A stretch of DNA of 64,000 bases. It comes from Pikeienuella litoralis (lineage in GTDB: Bacteria; Pseudomonadota; Alphaproteobacteria; Rhodobacterales; Rhodobacteraceae). The notes beneath the pieces are model-generated. The model ran no database searches and was not told where the DNA came from. It saw only the letters and a program-made list of their open reading frames with translations. Location of the stretch: NCBI RefSeq assembly GCF_037646705.1, contig NZ_JBBHER010000007.1, positions 268,343-332,342 of the forward strand, read 5' to 3'. The stretch's first letter is position 1. The number at the start of each line of letters is the position of its first letter. Positions 41,924 through 50,865 of this stretch are shown here, in pieces. Made by a program: the position numbers and the translations under genes.

Positions 41924-42775
41924 TCAGGCCTCGTCGCTGATGGTGTTCCGGCAGATTCCGATCCCCTCGATTTCGCATTCGATGGTGTCGCCGGGCGTGA
42001 GAAAGACCGGGGGTCTGCGGGCGTGGCCGACGCCGGGCGGGGTGCCGGTGGCGATCAGGTCGCCGGGCTCCAGCGTCGTGAATTCGCTCATCACCTCGAT
42101 GATGGCGGGAACCGACCACATCATGTCCTTGGTCGTCGCGCTTTGCATCACGGCGCCGTTGAGGCGGCTTTCGATCCGGAGGTCGCCGGCGGCCCCGAGG
42201 TCGCCCGCGTCCGTCACCACCGGGCCGACCGGGCCGGTCAGATCGAAATTCTTGCCCGGCGTCCATTGGTGCGAGCGGCGCTGATAGTCGCGGAGCGAGC
42301 CGTCGTTGAAGACGGTGTAGCCGAAGATATGGTCGAGCGCGTCGGCCTGGGCGACGCCGCGCCCGGCCTTGCCGATCACGATCATCAGCTCGACCTCGTA
42401 ATCGAATTTCTGCGAGGCGCGGGGCCGCACCATCGGCCCCTCCGCCGTGGTCATCGAGGTCAGCGTGCGGATGAAGATCGCCGGATGCTCCGGGATCTCG
42501 TAGCCGCCCTCCTTGATGTGATCGACGTAATTGTGGCCGAGGCAGAGGATCTTCCCCGGCCGCGCCACCGGCAGGTCTGGCGGAAGATCAGCGAGGGGGA
42601 CGCGGTCCGCGCCCTCCATCAGCGCGGCGGCGCGCCTTGCGGCCTCTTCGCGGCCAAGGCCGATCGGGCCCATCATGTCGGCGCCGAACGCGGGGTCGCG
42701 CGCGGTGAGATTGACCGCGCCGGCGCCATCGGCCGACACCGCCCATACGGCGCCGCCGCTTACGAGATATTTCAT
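41924..42775 (-). CDS. Fumarylacetoacetate hydrolase family protein
   Basis: This 283-residue enzyme belongs to the FAH superfamily, whose members hydrolyse, decarboxylate or isomerise beta-dicarbonyl acids. The metal-binding block KFDYEVELMIVIGKAGRG contains the conserved glutamates. GYTVFNDGSLRDYQRRSHQWTPGKNFDLTGPVGPVV and LEPGDLIATGTPPGVGHARRPPVFLTPGD are characteristic. Residue order and length fit ureidoglycolate-lyase/2-hydroxyhepta-dienedioate-isomerase-type members (about 280 residues). It stands directly in front of rmlC and GGAGGAG precedes its ATG. It is divergent from an aminotransferase gene. The substrate is unknown. Confidence 0.85.
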   Translation of the reverse strand: MKYLVSGGAVWAVSADGAGAVNLTARDPAFGADMMGPIGLGREEAARRAAALMEGADRVPLADLPPDLPVARPGKILCLGHNYVDHIKEGGYEIPEHPAIFIRTLTSMTTAEGPMVRPRASQKFDYEVELMIVIGKAGRGVAQADALDHIFGYTVFNDGSLRDYQRRSHQWTPGKNFDLTGPVGPVVTDAGDLGAAGDLRIESRLNGAVMQSATTKDMMWSVPAIIEVMSEFTTLEPGDLIATGTPPGVGHARRPPVFLTPGDTIECEIEGIGICRNTISDEA

Positions 42776-42906
42776 ACGCCCGCTCCTCCATGAACTGATC
42801 ACGGCGGGAGCAATAAAGCCTTGAACGGTTTCGTTCCAGTGAAGAGACGCACATTGATCCGGCGGGCGGTTGGCGGTAGGTCCGGCGAAACCGTGGAGCG
42901 AGAGCC

Positions 42907-44091
42907 ATGCTGTCCGATCTTCAACCCTCCCCCGCCGATCCGATCCTGCAGATGGCGGCGGATTTCCGCGCCGATCCGCGGGCGGGCAAGCTCGATCTCG
43001 GCGTCGGCGTCTACCGGAACGAGGCCGGGCTCACCATCATTCCGAAAGCGGTGAAGCTGGCGGAGGAGCGGCTTCTGGCCGCGCAGGACACCAAGACCTA
43101 TCTCGGCCTTCTCGGCGACGTGGAGTTCTCGGCGGCGATGGCGGATCTGGTGCTGGCGGAGTCCGCGCCGGCGGAGCGGCGGGCGCTGATCCAGACTCCG
43201 GGCGGGAGCGGCGCGCTCTGGATCCTGATGAGCCTCGCGAAGCTGGCGGCACCCGACGCGACGCTCTGGATACCGGAGCCGGGCTGGCCGAACCACCGCG
43301 CGATCGCCGAAGGCGTCGGCCTCAGGGTGCGGAGCTACGGGTGTTTCGACGCGGAGACGCGGGCGGTGGATTTCGGCGCCATGCGCGCCGATCTCGCGGC
43401 GGCGGGGCCGCGCGACGTCGTGCTGCTGCACGCCTGCTGCCACAATCCGAGCGGCGCCGACCTGGCGGCGGAGGATTGGGCGGCGCTGACAGGAATGGCG
43501 CTGGCGCAGGGGTTCACGCCGCTTGTCGACATCGCCTATCAGGGGTTCGGCGACGGGCTGGCGGCGGACGCGGCCGGGCTGCGGCATATGGCGGCGCGGG
43601 TTCCCGAGCTTCTGGTCGCGGCGTCCTGCTCGAAGAATTTCGGCCTTTACCGGGAGCGGACCGGCGCGGCGATGGCGCTGGCGGCGACCCCGAAGGCGGC
43701 GGCGACGGTCGAGGCCAACCTCAAGACGCTGATGCGGATCTCGATCTCGATGCCGCCGGACCATGGCGCGGCCGTGGTGCGGACGATCCTCGGCGATGCG
43801 CGGCTCCGGGCGGTCTGGGAGGAGGAGCTGGCGCAGATGCGCGCGCGCATGCTCGCGCTCCGCTCGGCGCTGGCGGAGGCGCTCCGGGCGCGGACCAATT
43901 CGGCGCGGTTCGATTTCATCGCCGGGCATCGCGGCATGTTCAGCCTCATCGGCGCCGACCCGGCGCAGGTCGCGGCGCTCCGCGAGACCCACGGGATCTA
44001 TCTGGTCGGCGACAGCCGCATGAACGTGGCGGGGCTGAAGGAGGACCGGATCGACGAGGTCGCGGCGGCGTTCTGCGCGGTCGGACTTTAG
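42907..44091 (+). CDS. Aromatic/aspartate aminotransferase (class I)
   Basis: This 394-residue PLP enzyme is of the AspC/TyrB subgroup. The N-terminal DPILQMAADFRADPRAGKLDLGVGVYRNEAGLT is diagnostic. The PLP lysine is in SCSKNFGLYRERTGA. The block HACCHNPSGADL holds the conserved NPSG/TG motif, and DIAYQGFGDGL binds the cofactor. The C-terminal RFDFIAGHRGMFSLIG has the substrate arginine region as FxxxHRGMFS, close to the classical Q-x-GMF. It transfers amino groups from aromatic amino acids or aspartate to 2-oxoglutarate. It starts after GGAGCGAGAGCC, divergently from the FAH-family gene. Confidence 0.9.
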   Translation: MLSDLQPSPADPILQMAADFRADPRAGKLDLGVGVYRNEAGLTIIPKAVKLAEERLLAAQDTKTYLGLLGDVEFSAAMADLVLAESAPAERRALIQTPGGSGALWILMSLAKLAAPDATLWIPEPGWPNHRAIAEGVGLRVRSYGCFDAETRAVDFGAMRADLAAAGPRDVVLLHACCHNPSGADLAAEDWAALTGMALAQGFTPLVDIAYQGFGDGLAADAAGLRHMAARVPELLVAASCSKNFGLYRERTGAAMALAATPKAAATVEANLKTLMRISISMPPDHGAAVVRTILGDARLRAVWEEELAQMRARMLALRSALAEALRARTNSARFDFIAGHRGMFSLIGADPAQVAALRETHGIYLVGDSRMNVAGLKEDRIDEVAAAFCAVGL

Positions 44092-44189
44092 AGCAGGTCT
44101 CGACCCCGGCCGAATGTCGGGCCGCGCCCCTAGGCGCCGCCGGGCGGCGGGGGTAGTTTCACCCGGATTTCCGAATTTGGGAGAATGAG

Positions 44190-46274
44190 ATGTCCGACAG
44201 CCCCGTATCCGTGACGATCGAAGGCGACCTCGCGCTGGTTTTGGTCGACAATCCGCCGGTCAACGCGCTGGCGCAAGCGGTGCGAATCGGCCTCGCCGAA
44301 GCGGTGAAGACCGTCGAAGCCTCCGACGCGCGAGCGGCGGTCCTGCACTGCGCGGGGCGGACCTTCATCGCCGGCGCGGATATCCGCGAGTTCGACATGG
44401 GGCCGCTTGAGCCGCACCTGACCGAGGTGATCGCCGCCATCGAGATGTGCTCGAAGCCCTGGATCGCGGCGATCCACGGGACCGCGCTCGGCGGCGGGCT
44501 CGAGGTCGCGCTCGGCTGCCATTACCGGGTGGCGGCGCCGTCGGCGCGGATGGGCCTGCCGGAAGTGACGCTCGGCATCCTGCCCGGCGCCGGCGGCACG
44601 CAGCGGCTGCCGCGGATCGTCGGCGCGAAGACCGCGGTCGAGATGATCACGTCGGGAAAGCCGGTCTCCGCGACCAAGGCGAAGGCGATGGGGCTGATCG
44701 CCGAGATCATCGAGGGGGATCTGACGGAGGGCGCGAAGACGTTCGCGCGCTCGGTCGCCGGCGAGGCGCCGCCCCGGATCGACCGCGCCCCGGCGCGCCC
44801 GGCGCCCACTGACGCGGAATGGGCGGAGATGCGCGCGAAGGTGGAGAAGGCGGCGAAGGGCCAGATCTCTCCGCTCGGCTGTTTCGACTCGATCCGCAAC
44901 GCCTTCCGGCTCGACCTCGACAAGGGGCTTGAGGCGGAGCGCGAAGGCTTCATGACGCTGAAGAACTCCGACCAGTCCAAGGCGCTTCGCCATGCGTTCT
45001 TCGCGGAGCGGGCGGTGGCGAAACCCGCCGCGATCAAGGGCGCGGCCCCGCGCGAGATCAACCGCGTCGCGGTGGTCGGCGGCGGGCTGATGGGCTCCGG
45101 CATCACCACGTCGCTGCTGCAGGCCGGGATACCGGTCGCCATGATCGAGATGAACGAGGAGGCCGCGGCGTCCGGGCGCGCGCGGGTGGAGGTCAATCTC
45201 GCCTCCGCGGTGAAGCGCGGCCGGCTCGACGAGGAATCGAAGACGAAGATGATGGCGACGCTGAAGACCGGCGTCGATTACGAGGCGGCCGCGAACGCCG
45301 ATCTCGCGATCGAGGCGGTGTTCGAGGACATGGAGGTGAAGCGGAAGGTCTTCGCCAACCTCGCCAAGGTGATGGGGCCGAACGCGATCATCGCGTCGAA
45401 CACGTCCTATCTCGACCCGAGCCAGATCGCGAAGGGGATCGAGAATCCGGGGCGGATCATCGGCCTGCATTTCTTCTCTCCGGCGCATATCATGCGGCTG
45501 GTGGAGGTCGTGCGGACGGACGAGACCGCGGCCGACGTGATCGCCACCGGATTCGCGCTGGCGAAGCGGATGGGCAAGGTCGCGGCGCTGTCCGGCGTCT
45601 GCGACGGCTTCATCGGCAACCGGATGCTCGCCTCCTATCGGCGGGTCTGCGACTACATGATGGAGGACATGCGCGCGATCGAGCCGATCGACGAGGCGAT
45701 TCGCGCCTTCGGGATGCCGATGGGGCCGTTCCAGCTCATGGATCTCGCCGGACTTCAGATCGGCTGGGCGACGCGCAAGCGGCTCGCGCCGACGCGGGAT
45801 CCGAAGGTGCGCTATGTCACCGTCTCCGACACGCTCTGCGAGGCCGGGCGCTTCGGGCAGAAGACCGGCGCGGGCTGGTATCGTTACGAGGAGGGGAGCC
45901 GGACGCCGATCTCCGACCCCTGGGTCGCGGAGGTGATCGAGAAGGCCGCCGACGCCGCAGGGCGCGAGAAGCGCACCTTCTCCGAGGACGAGATCCAGCG
46001 AAGGGCGATGGCCGCGCTGATCAACGAGGGCGCGAAAATCCTCGACGAGGGGATCGCGGCGCGCCCGCTCGACATCGATATGGTCAAGATCTTCGGCTAC
46101 GGCTATCCGCGCTGGCGGGGCGGGCCGATGATGCATGCGGATCTCGTCGGCGTCGACACGGTGCTGGCGGATATGGAGCGGGTGGCGGCGGACGATCCGG
46201 GCTCCTGGACCATCTCGCCGCTGCTGAAGCGGGTGGCGGAGAGCGGCGAAGGCTTCGCCAAGCTCAACAAGTGA
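44190..46274 (+). CDS. Second bifunctional enoyl-CoA hydratase / 3-hydroxyacyl-CoA dehydrogenase
   Basis: This 694-residue enzyme has the same crotonase-plus-dehydrogenase architecture as the protein at 1225-3435 but is shorter. Catalytic glutamates lie in GGGLEVALGCHYRVA and MGLPEVTLGILPGAGGTQRLPR. The NAD loop is VAVVGGGLMGSGITTSLL, and the catalytic histidine of the dehydrogenase is in GLHFFSPAHIMRLVEVVR. It probably serves a different chain length or a branched or aromatic-acid pathway. GGGAGAATGAG precedes the ATG. No thiolase gene lies beside it. It is followed by a strong hairpin. Confidence 0.93.
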   Translation: MSDSPVSVTIEGDLALVLVDNPPVNALAQAVRIGLAEAVKTVEASDARAAVLHCAGRTFIAGADIREFDMGPLEPHLTEVIAAIEMCSKPWIAAIHGTALGGGLEVALGCHYRVAAPSARMGLPEVTLGILPGAGGTQRLPRIVGAKTAVEMITSGKPVSATKAKAMGLIAEIIEGDLTEGAKTFARSVAGEAPPRIDRAPARPAPTDAEWAEMRAKVEKAAKGQISPLGCFDSIRNAFRLDLDKGLEAEREGFMTLKNSDQSKALRHAFFAERAVAKPAAIKGAAPREINRVAVVGGGLMGSGITTSLLQAGIPVAMIEMNEEAAASGRARVEVNLASAVKRGRLDEESKTKMMATLKTGVDYEAAANADLAIEAVFEDMEVKRKVFANLAKVMGPNAIIASNTSYLDPSQIAKGIENPGRIIGLHFFSPAHIMRLVEVVRTDETAADVIATGFALAKRMGKVAALSGVCDGFIGNRMLASYRRVCDYMMEDMRAIEPIDEAIRAFGMPMGPFQLMDLAGLQIGWATRKRLAPTRDPKVRYVTVSDTLCEAGRFGQKTGAGWYRYEEGSRTPISDPWVAEVIEKAADAAGREKRTFSEDEIQRRAMAALINEGAKILDEGIAARPLDIDMVKIFGYGYPRWRGGPMMHADLVGVDTVLADMERVAADDPGSWTISPLLKRVAESGEGFAKLNK

Positions 46275-46279
46275 CGCGC

Positions 46280-46310
46280 GCGCGGCTCCGGACCTGATCC
46301 GGGGCCGCGC
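46280..46310. terminator. Hairpin between convergent hydratase/dehydrogenase and nadE genes
   Basis: A 12-bp stem with one G-U-type pair (46280-46291 with 46299-46310, 7-base loop) lies six bases after the stop. It serves two convergent genes and so may terminate both. No T-tract is seen. Confidence 0.5.
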
Positions 46311-46325
46311 TCCGCCGGGGCGCTC

Positions 46326-48380
46326 TCAGCCGAGCGTCTCCGGGCAATTCTTCTCAAGCTCCGCGATCCAGGGCGCGGCGACGCCGTCGGACGGCGCGCG
46401 CCAGTCCCCGCGCGGGCTGAGCGAGCCGCCGGAGGCGACCTTGGGGCCGTTGGGCGCGGCGCTGCGCTTGAACTGGCTGGTCTGGAAAAACCGCCAGAGA
46501 AAGACGCGGAGCCATTTCCGGATCGTCGCGAGATCGTATTCGTTGCGCTTTTCCGCCGCCAGGTGCGGCGGCCAGGGGCCGACCCGCCGGTCGCCCCATG
46601 CGCGCCAGGCGAGAAAGGCGATCTTCGAGGGGCGAAGCCCGTAACGGGTGGTCCAGTAGAGGTTGAAATCCTGCAATTCGTAGGGGCCGACGATCTCCTC
46701 GGTCTTCTGACCGGGCGTCTCGCCGTCGCCCGGCACCAGTTCGGGCGAGATTTCGGCGGCGAGAATGCGGTGGAGGACGGAGGACGCGTCCTCCCCGAAG
46801 CGGTCCGAGGCGGCGACCCAGCGGATCAGGTGCTGGATCAGGGTCTTCGAGACCGAGCCGTTGACGTTGTAATGGCTCATGTGGTCGCCGACGCCATAGG
46901 TGCACCAGCCGAGCGCCAATTCGGAGAGATCGCCGGTGCCGAGCACCAACCCGCCCTTCAGGTTGGCCAGCCGGAAAAGCAGCGAGGTGCGGCCCCCGGC
47001 CTGCACGTTCTCGTAGGTGACGTCGTGCACCGGGGCGTCGGCGCGGTGCGGATGGCCGATATCGGCCAGCATCTGGAGCGAGGCGGCGTCGATGGAGATC
47101 TCCTCCGCCGTCACGCCGAGCGCGCGCATCAGGTCCCAGGCGGCGGATTTCGTGGTTCGGGAGGTGGCGAAACCCGGCAGGGTGTAGGCGAGCACATCGC
47201 TCCGCTCCCGGCCGAGCCGGTCCATCGCCTGCGCGGCGACGAGCAGCGCCTGAGTCGAATCGAGGCCGCCGGAGACGCCGATCACCACCTTTTCGATCCC
47301 CGACGCCTCGAGCCGCTTCACCAGCCCGGAGACCTGAATGTTGTAGGCCTCGAAGCAGAGTTCATCGAGCTTCGCGTCGTCGCTCGGCACATAGGGGAAG
47401 CGGGCCACTTTGCGGCGGAAGCCGAGATCGCCGGCGGGCGGCGCGAGGCGGAACGAAATGACGCGATGCGCCCGCCCCTCGATCGCGGCGCAATCGGCGA
47501 AGACGCCGTGGCGGAGCCGCTCCTGCGCCAGCACGTCGAGGTCGATATCGACGGCGAGAAGCTGCGGAGCGCTGGCGAAGCGCCGCGTCTCGCCCATCAG
47601 CGCGCCATTCTCGTAAATCATCGCGTGGCCGTCCCAGGCGAGATCGGTGGTCGACTCGCCATGCCCGGCGGCGGCGTAGAGATAGGCGGAAAAGCAGCGC
47701 GCCGATTGCACTCGGCAGAGCGCATGCCGGTAGTCGGACTTGCCGACGGTGACGTTAGAGGCGGAAAGATTGGCGATCACCGTCGCCCCGGCCATCGCGG
47801 CGGCGGAGGAAGGCGGGGTCGGAACCCAGACATCCTCGCAGATCTCGGCGGCGACGGCGAAGCCGGCGAGATTCTCCGCGGCGAAGATGAGGTCGGTCCC
47901 GAACGGGGCCTCATGGCCGGCGATTCGCGCGTGGTCCGCGCCGGCGTCGGCGCCGGAGGCGAAATGCCGGCGCTCATAGAATTCGCGGTAGGTCGGCAGA
48001 TAGGTCTTCGGGACGAGCCCGAGCAGGCGCCCGGCGTGAACCGCAGCCGCGACATTGTAAAGCCGCCCCTCCAGCCGGAGCGGCAGCCCGACCATGAGAA
48101 GCGGCGTCCAGCGCGCGGAGGCGGCGATCAGCGCAGCCAGCGCCTCCTCCGCAGCGTAGAGAACCACGTCCTGTTGCAGGAGATCGTCGATCGCGTACCC
48201 GGTGAGGCCGAGTTCGGGAAAGACGATGAGCGCGGCGCCGGCCTCATGCGCCTTCTCCGCCATCTCGACGGTCGCGGCCAAATTGGCGGCCGGGTCGCCG
48301 ACATGGACCCGCGGGGTCGCGGCCGCGACCCGCGCGAAGCCCTGCTTGTAGATGTTGAGGAAGTCCGCCGCCTCGGGCAT
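46326..48380 (-). CDS. nadE: Glutamine-dependent NAD+ synthase
   Basis: This 684-residue bifunctional enzyme makes NAD+ from nicotinate adenine dinucleotide. The N-terminal nitrilase-type glutaminase has the catalytic triad: Glu in VFPELGLTG, Lys in VPKTYLPTYREFYE, and Cys in AEICEDVWVP. The C-terminal ammonia-dependent synthetase has VIGVSGGLDSTQALLVA (PP-loop) and LGTGDLSELALGWCTYGVGDHMSHYNVN. The ATG at 48380 has AAAGG seven bases upstream, better placed than one 15 bases earlier. Length fits the eukaryote-like long form, which uses glutamine. Confidence 0.95.
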   Translation of the reverse strand: MPEAADFLNIYKQGFARVAAATPRVHVGDPAANLAATVEMAEKAHEAGAALIVFPELGLTGYAIDDLLQQDVVLYAAEEALAALIAASARWTPLLMVGLPLRLEGRLYNVAAAVHAGRLLGLVPKTYLPTYREFYERRHFASGADAGADHARIAGHEAPFGTDLIFAAENLAGFAVAAEICEDVWVPTPPSSAAAMAGATVIANLSASNVTVGKSDYRHALCRVQSARCFSAYLYAAAGHGESTTDLAWDGHAMIYENGALMGETRRFASAPQLLAVDIDLDVLAQERLRHGVFADCAAIEGRAHRVISFRLAPPAGDLGFRRKVARFPYVPSDDAKLDELCFEAYNIQVSGLVKRLEASGIEKVVIGVSGGLDSTQALLVAAQAMDRLGRERSDVLAYTLPGFATSRTTKSAAWDLMRALGVTAEEISIDAASLQMLADIGHPHRADAPVHDVTYENVQAGGRTSLLFRLANLKGGLVLGTGDLSELALGWCTYGVGDHMSHYNVNGSVSKTLIQHLIRWVAASDRFGEDASSVLHRILAAEISPELVPGDGETPGQKTEEIVGPYELQDFNLYWTTRYGLRPSKIAFLAWRAWGDRRVGPWPPHLAAEKRNEYDLATIRKWLRVFLWRFFQTSQFKRSAAPNGPKVASGGSLSPRGDWRAPSDGVAAPWIAELEKNCPETLG

Positions 48381-48477
48381 CGCCGCGCCTTTCATGCTCT
48401 CCCAGATGCGTAGCCGAGACCCGGCGGCTGGTCCACCTCGCCGATCGGCGGCGTCTTGCGCCGGATGATCGGCCCGC

Positions 48478-50316
48478 TCAGCCCTCCATCGCCTCCAACT
48501 CGTCGATCATCCCCGAGATGACGCCGAGCCCCCGGCTCCAGAACGCGGGATCGGAGGCGTCGAGGCCGAAGGGCGCGAGAAGCGCCTTGTGATGCTTCGC
48601 GCCGCCGGCGGACAGCATGTCGAAATATTTCTGCTGGAATCCCTCCGGCGCCTCTTCGTAGACGGCGTAGAGCGCGTTCACCAGCCCGTCGCCGAAGGCG
48701 TAGGCGTAGACGTAGAACGGCGAATGGATGAAGTGCGGAATATAGGTCCAGTAGGTCTCGTAGCCCTCGGCGAATTCGAAGACCGGGCCGAGGCTTTCAC
48801 GCTGAACCGCCATCCAGATCTCGCAGAGCCGCTCCCGCGTCAACTCGCCCTCGCGGCGGGCGGCGTGGACCCGAAGCTCGAATTCGTAGAACGCGATCTG
48901 GCGGACCACGGTGTTGATCATGTCCTCGACCTTGCTGGCGAGGAGCGCGCGGCGCTTTTCCGGGCCGGCCGCGGCCAGAAGCCGCTTGAAGGTCAGCATC
49001 TCGCCGAAGACGGAGGCGGTCTCGGCCAGGGTCAGGGGAGTCTGCGAGAGAAGCTCGCCCTGCTTGGCGGCCAGCACCTGATGGACGCCGTGGCCAAGCT
49101 CATGCGCCAGGGTCATCACGTCCCGCGTCTTGCCGAGATAATTCAGCATCACATAGGGATGGACCTCCGGCACCGTCGGGTGGGCGAAGGCGCCGGGGGC
49201 CTTGCCGGGCTTGACCGCGGCGTCGATCCAGCCCTTCTCGAAGAAGGGCGCGGCGATCTCCGCCATTTTCGGGGCGAAGCCGGCATAGGCGGCGAGCACG
49301 GTCTCCTTCGCCTCCTCCCAGCCGATCTTCCTGTCGTCGGCCTCGGGGAGCGGGGCGTTCCGGTCCCAGTGCTGGAGCTTGTCGAGGCCGAGCCATTTCG
49401 CCTTCAGCGCGTAATAGCGATGGCTGATCGAGGGATAGGCGGCGGTGACGGCGGCGCGAAGCGCGTCGACCACCTCCGGCTCGACATGGTTGGCGAGGTG
49501 GCGCGAGTATTCCGGGGTCGGCAGCTTGCGCCAGCGATCCTCGATCTCCTTCTCCTTGGTCAGCGTATTGGTGATCCGGGCGAAGAGGCCGATATTGCTG
49601 CGAAAGACCTTGGAGAGCGCGGCGGCGCCGGCCGCCCGGCGCTCGCGTTCGGGGTCCGAGAGCAGGTTGAGGGTGGCTTCGAGATTCAGCGTCTCGCCGT
49701 CGACATCGAATTCGAGCGCGGCCATGGTCTCGTCGAACAGCCTGTTCCAGGCGGAGGCGCCGACGACGCTCATGTCGTGCTGATAGGTCTCCAGCTCATC
49801 CGAAAGCTGGTGCGGGCGGAAGGCGCGCAGCCGCTCCAGCCAGGGCCGGTAGCGGGCGAAGGCCGGGCTCTCGGCCAGTTTGGCCTCCAGCGCGGCGTCA
49901 TCGATGCGGTTCAGCTCCAGCGTGAAGAAGACCAGCGGGTTGGAGAGTTCGGTCAGCTTCGCTTCGCTGTCGGCGTAGAACGTGCCCCGCGCCTCGTCGG
50001 CGGTGTTCTGCTGATAGAGGAGGCCGGCGTAGGACATGATCCGGCCGGCCTTCGACTGGATCACCTCGTAGCGCCGGAGGATCGCCGCCAGCTCATCGCC
50101 GCTCATCGCCGCCATTCGGCCTTTCGCGGCGGCCTCGAACGCGGGGATCTCGGTGGCGAGCCAGTCGAAATCCGCCTTCAGCGCCGGGCTCTCCATGCCG
50201 GGATAAAGATCGTCGAGGCGCCATTCGGGAAGATCGCCGAGGGGCGCGCCGCCGGAAGGTTCGCCGGAATCCGCGACGAGGGGCCGGAAATCCCGGTTCG
50301 ATGAAGCTGCGCGCAT
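48478..50316 (-). CDS. pepF: Oligoendopeptidase F (M3 family)
   Basis: This 612-residue cytoplasmic zinc metallopeptidase cleaves oligopeptides. The zinc motif HELGHGVHQ has H405 and H409. The further downstream glutamate is in LAETASVFGEML, completing the HExxH-E motif of the M3 family. The block VYAYAFGDGLVNALY and the substrate-binding HFIHSPFYVYAYAFG near the C-terminus are typical. The N-terminal part is helical and starts after the LPEWRLDDLYPGMESP region. ATG 50316 has AAGGA eight bases upstream and was preferred to an earlier ATG. Confidence 0.94.
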   Translation of the reverse strand: MRAASSNRDFRPLVADSGEPSGGAPLGDLPEWRLDDLYPGMESPALKADFDWLATEIPAFEAAAKGRMAAMSGDELAAILRRYEVIQSKAGRIMSYAGLLYQQNTADEARGTFYADSEAKLTELSNPLVFFTLELNRIDDAALEAKLAESPAFARYRPWLERLRAFRPHQLSDELETYQHDMSVVGASAWNRLFDETMAALEFDVDGETLNLEATLNLLSDPERERRAAGAAALSKVFRSNIGLFARITNTLTKEKEIEDRWRKLPTPEYSRHLANHVEPEVVDALRAAVTAAYPSISHRYYALKAKWLGLDKLQHWDRNAPLPEADDRKIGWEEAKETVLAAYAGFAPKMAEIAAPFFEKGWIDAAVKPGKAPGAFAHPTVPEVHPYVMLNYLGKTRDVMTLAHELGHGVHQVLAAKQGELLSQTPLTLAETASVFGEMLTFKRLLAAAGPEKRRALLASKVEDMINTVVRQIAFYEFELRVHAARREGELTRERLCEIWMAVQRESLGPVFEFAEGYETYWTYIPHFIHSPFYVYAYAFGDGLVNALYAVYEEAPEGFQQKYFDMLSAGGAKHHKALLAPFGLDASDPAFWSRGLGVISGMIDELEAMEG

Positions 50317-50385
50317 GGTCTGTCCTTCGGGTCTCATTGTCGTTTCAGGGGATAGCCGAGCCGGGCGGGCGGTGAAAGCCCGCGC

Positions 50386-50733
50386 TCAGAGCGTGATGCC
50401 GCCCTCGGGGACCGGAGGGGGCGCCGGCGCGTCGCGGAGCGGCGGCGCGTCCGGTTTGCGCCTGATGATGATGTCGCCGTTCGGCAGCATCTCGGGCGCG
50501 GCGTAGGCGTCGAGATTGTCGATCAGCGCGCCGAGACGGTCCGCGAGCGGCGCCATCCTCTCAGCGAAGCGGCGGAGCGTCTCCTGGGCGAGGTCGCCAA
50601 GGTCGCGAAGCTCCTGCTCGTCGAGGAAAAGCGCGCCGCCGTCCTCGTTCCGCGCGCCGCCATCCGCGAGAGGGGCGGCGCCGGGCGCTGCGGCGAGGAT
50701 GAGCGCAAGGGCGTATGCGGGCGCGTATTTCAT
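50386..50733 (-). CDS. Conserved exported hypothetical protein
   Basis: This 115-residue protein has a signal peptide of about 20 residues, MKYAPAYALALILAAAPGAAP, then a charged amphipathic region with LDEQELRDLGDLAQETLRRFAERMAPLADRLGALIDNLDAY. A conserved-looking APEMLPNGDIIIRRKPDAPP segment follows, with a proline-rich end. A similar exported small protein is common in Rhodobacterales and has been given a misleading ATPase label in databases; no ATPase motif exists here. The function is unknown. It is in the same orientation as pepF, 70 bases upstream of it. Confidence 0.72.
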   Translation of the reverse strand: MKYAPAYALALILAAAPGAAPLADGGARNEDGGALFLDEQELRDLGDLAQETLRRFAERMAPLADRLGALIDNLDAYAAPEMLPNGDIIIRRKPDAPPLRDAPAPPPVPEGGITL

Positions 50734-50800
50734 CCCTCAAGAGATAGGCGCCGAGGTGGGGAATGTCATCGGGCCGCGGCGGTCGGGCGGCGGGAAAACG

Positions 50801-50832
50801 AAAAACCGCCCCGCATTTCTGCGGGGCGGTTC
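50801..50832 (-). terminator. Rho-independent terminator of the OmpA-type gene
   Basis: On the minus strand AACCGCCCCGCA-GAAA-TGCGGGGCGGTT forms a perfect 12-bp stem with a GAAA loop, followed by TTTTTCG. It lies about 35 bases after the stop of the OmpA-type lipoprotein gene and is the strongest intrinsic terminator on that strand. Confidence 0.88.
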
Positions 50833-50865
50833 CTGTTTCGTCGCAGGCGTCCTTTCAAGGACGAC

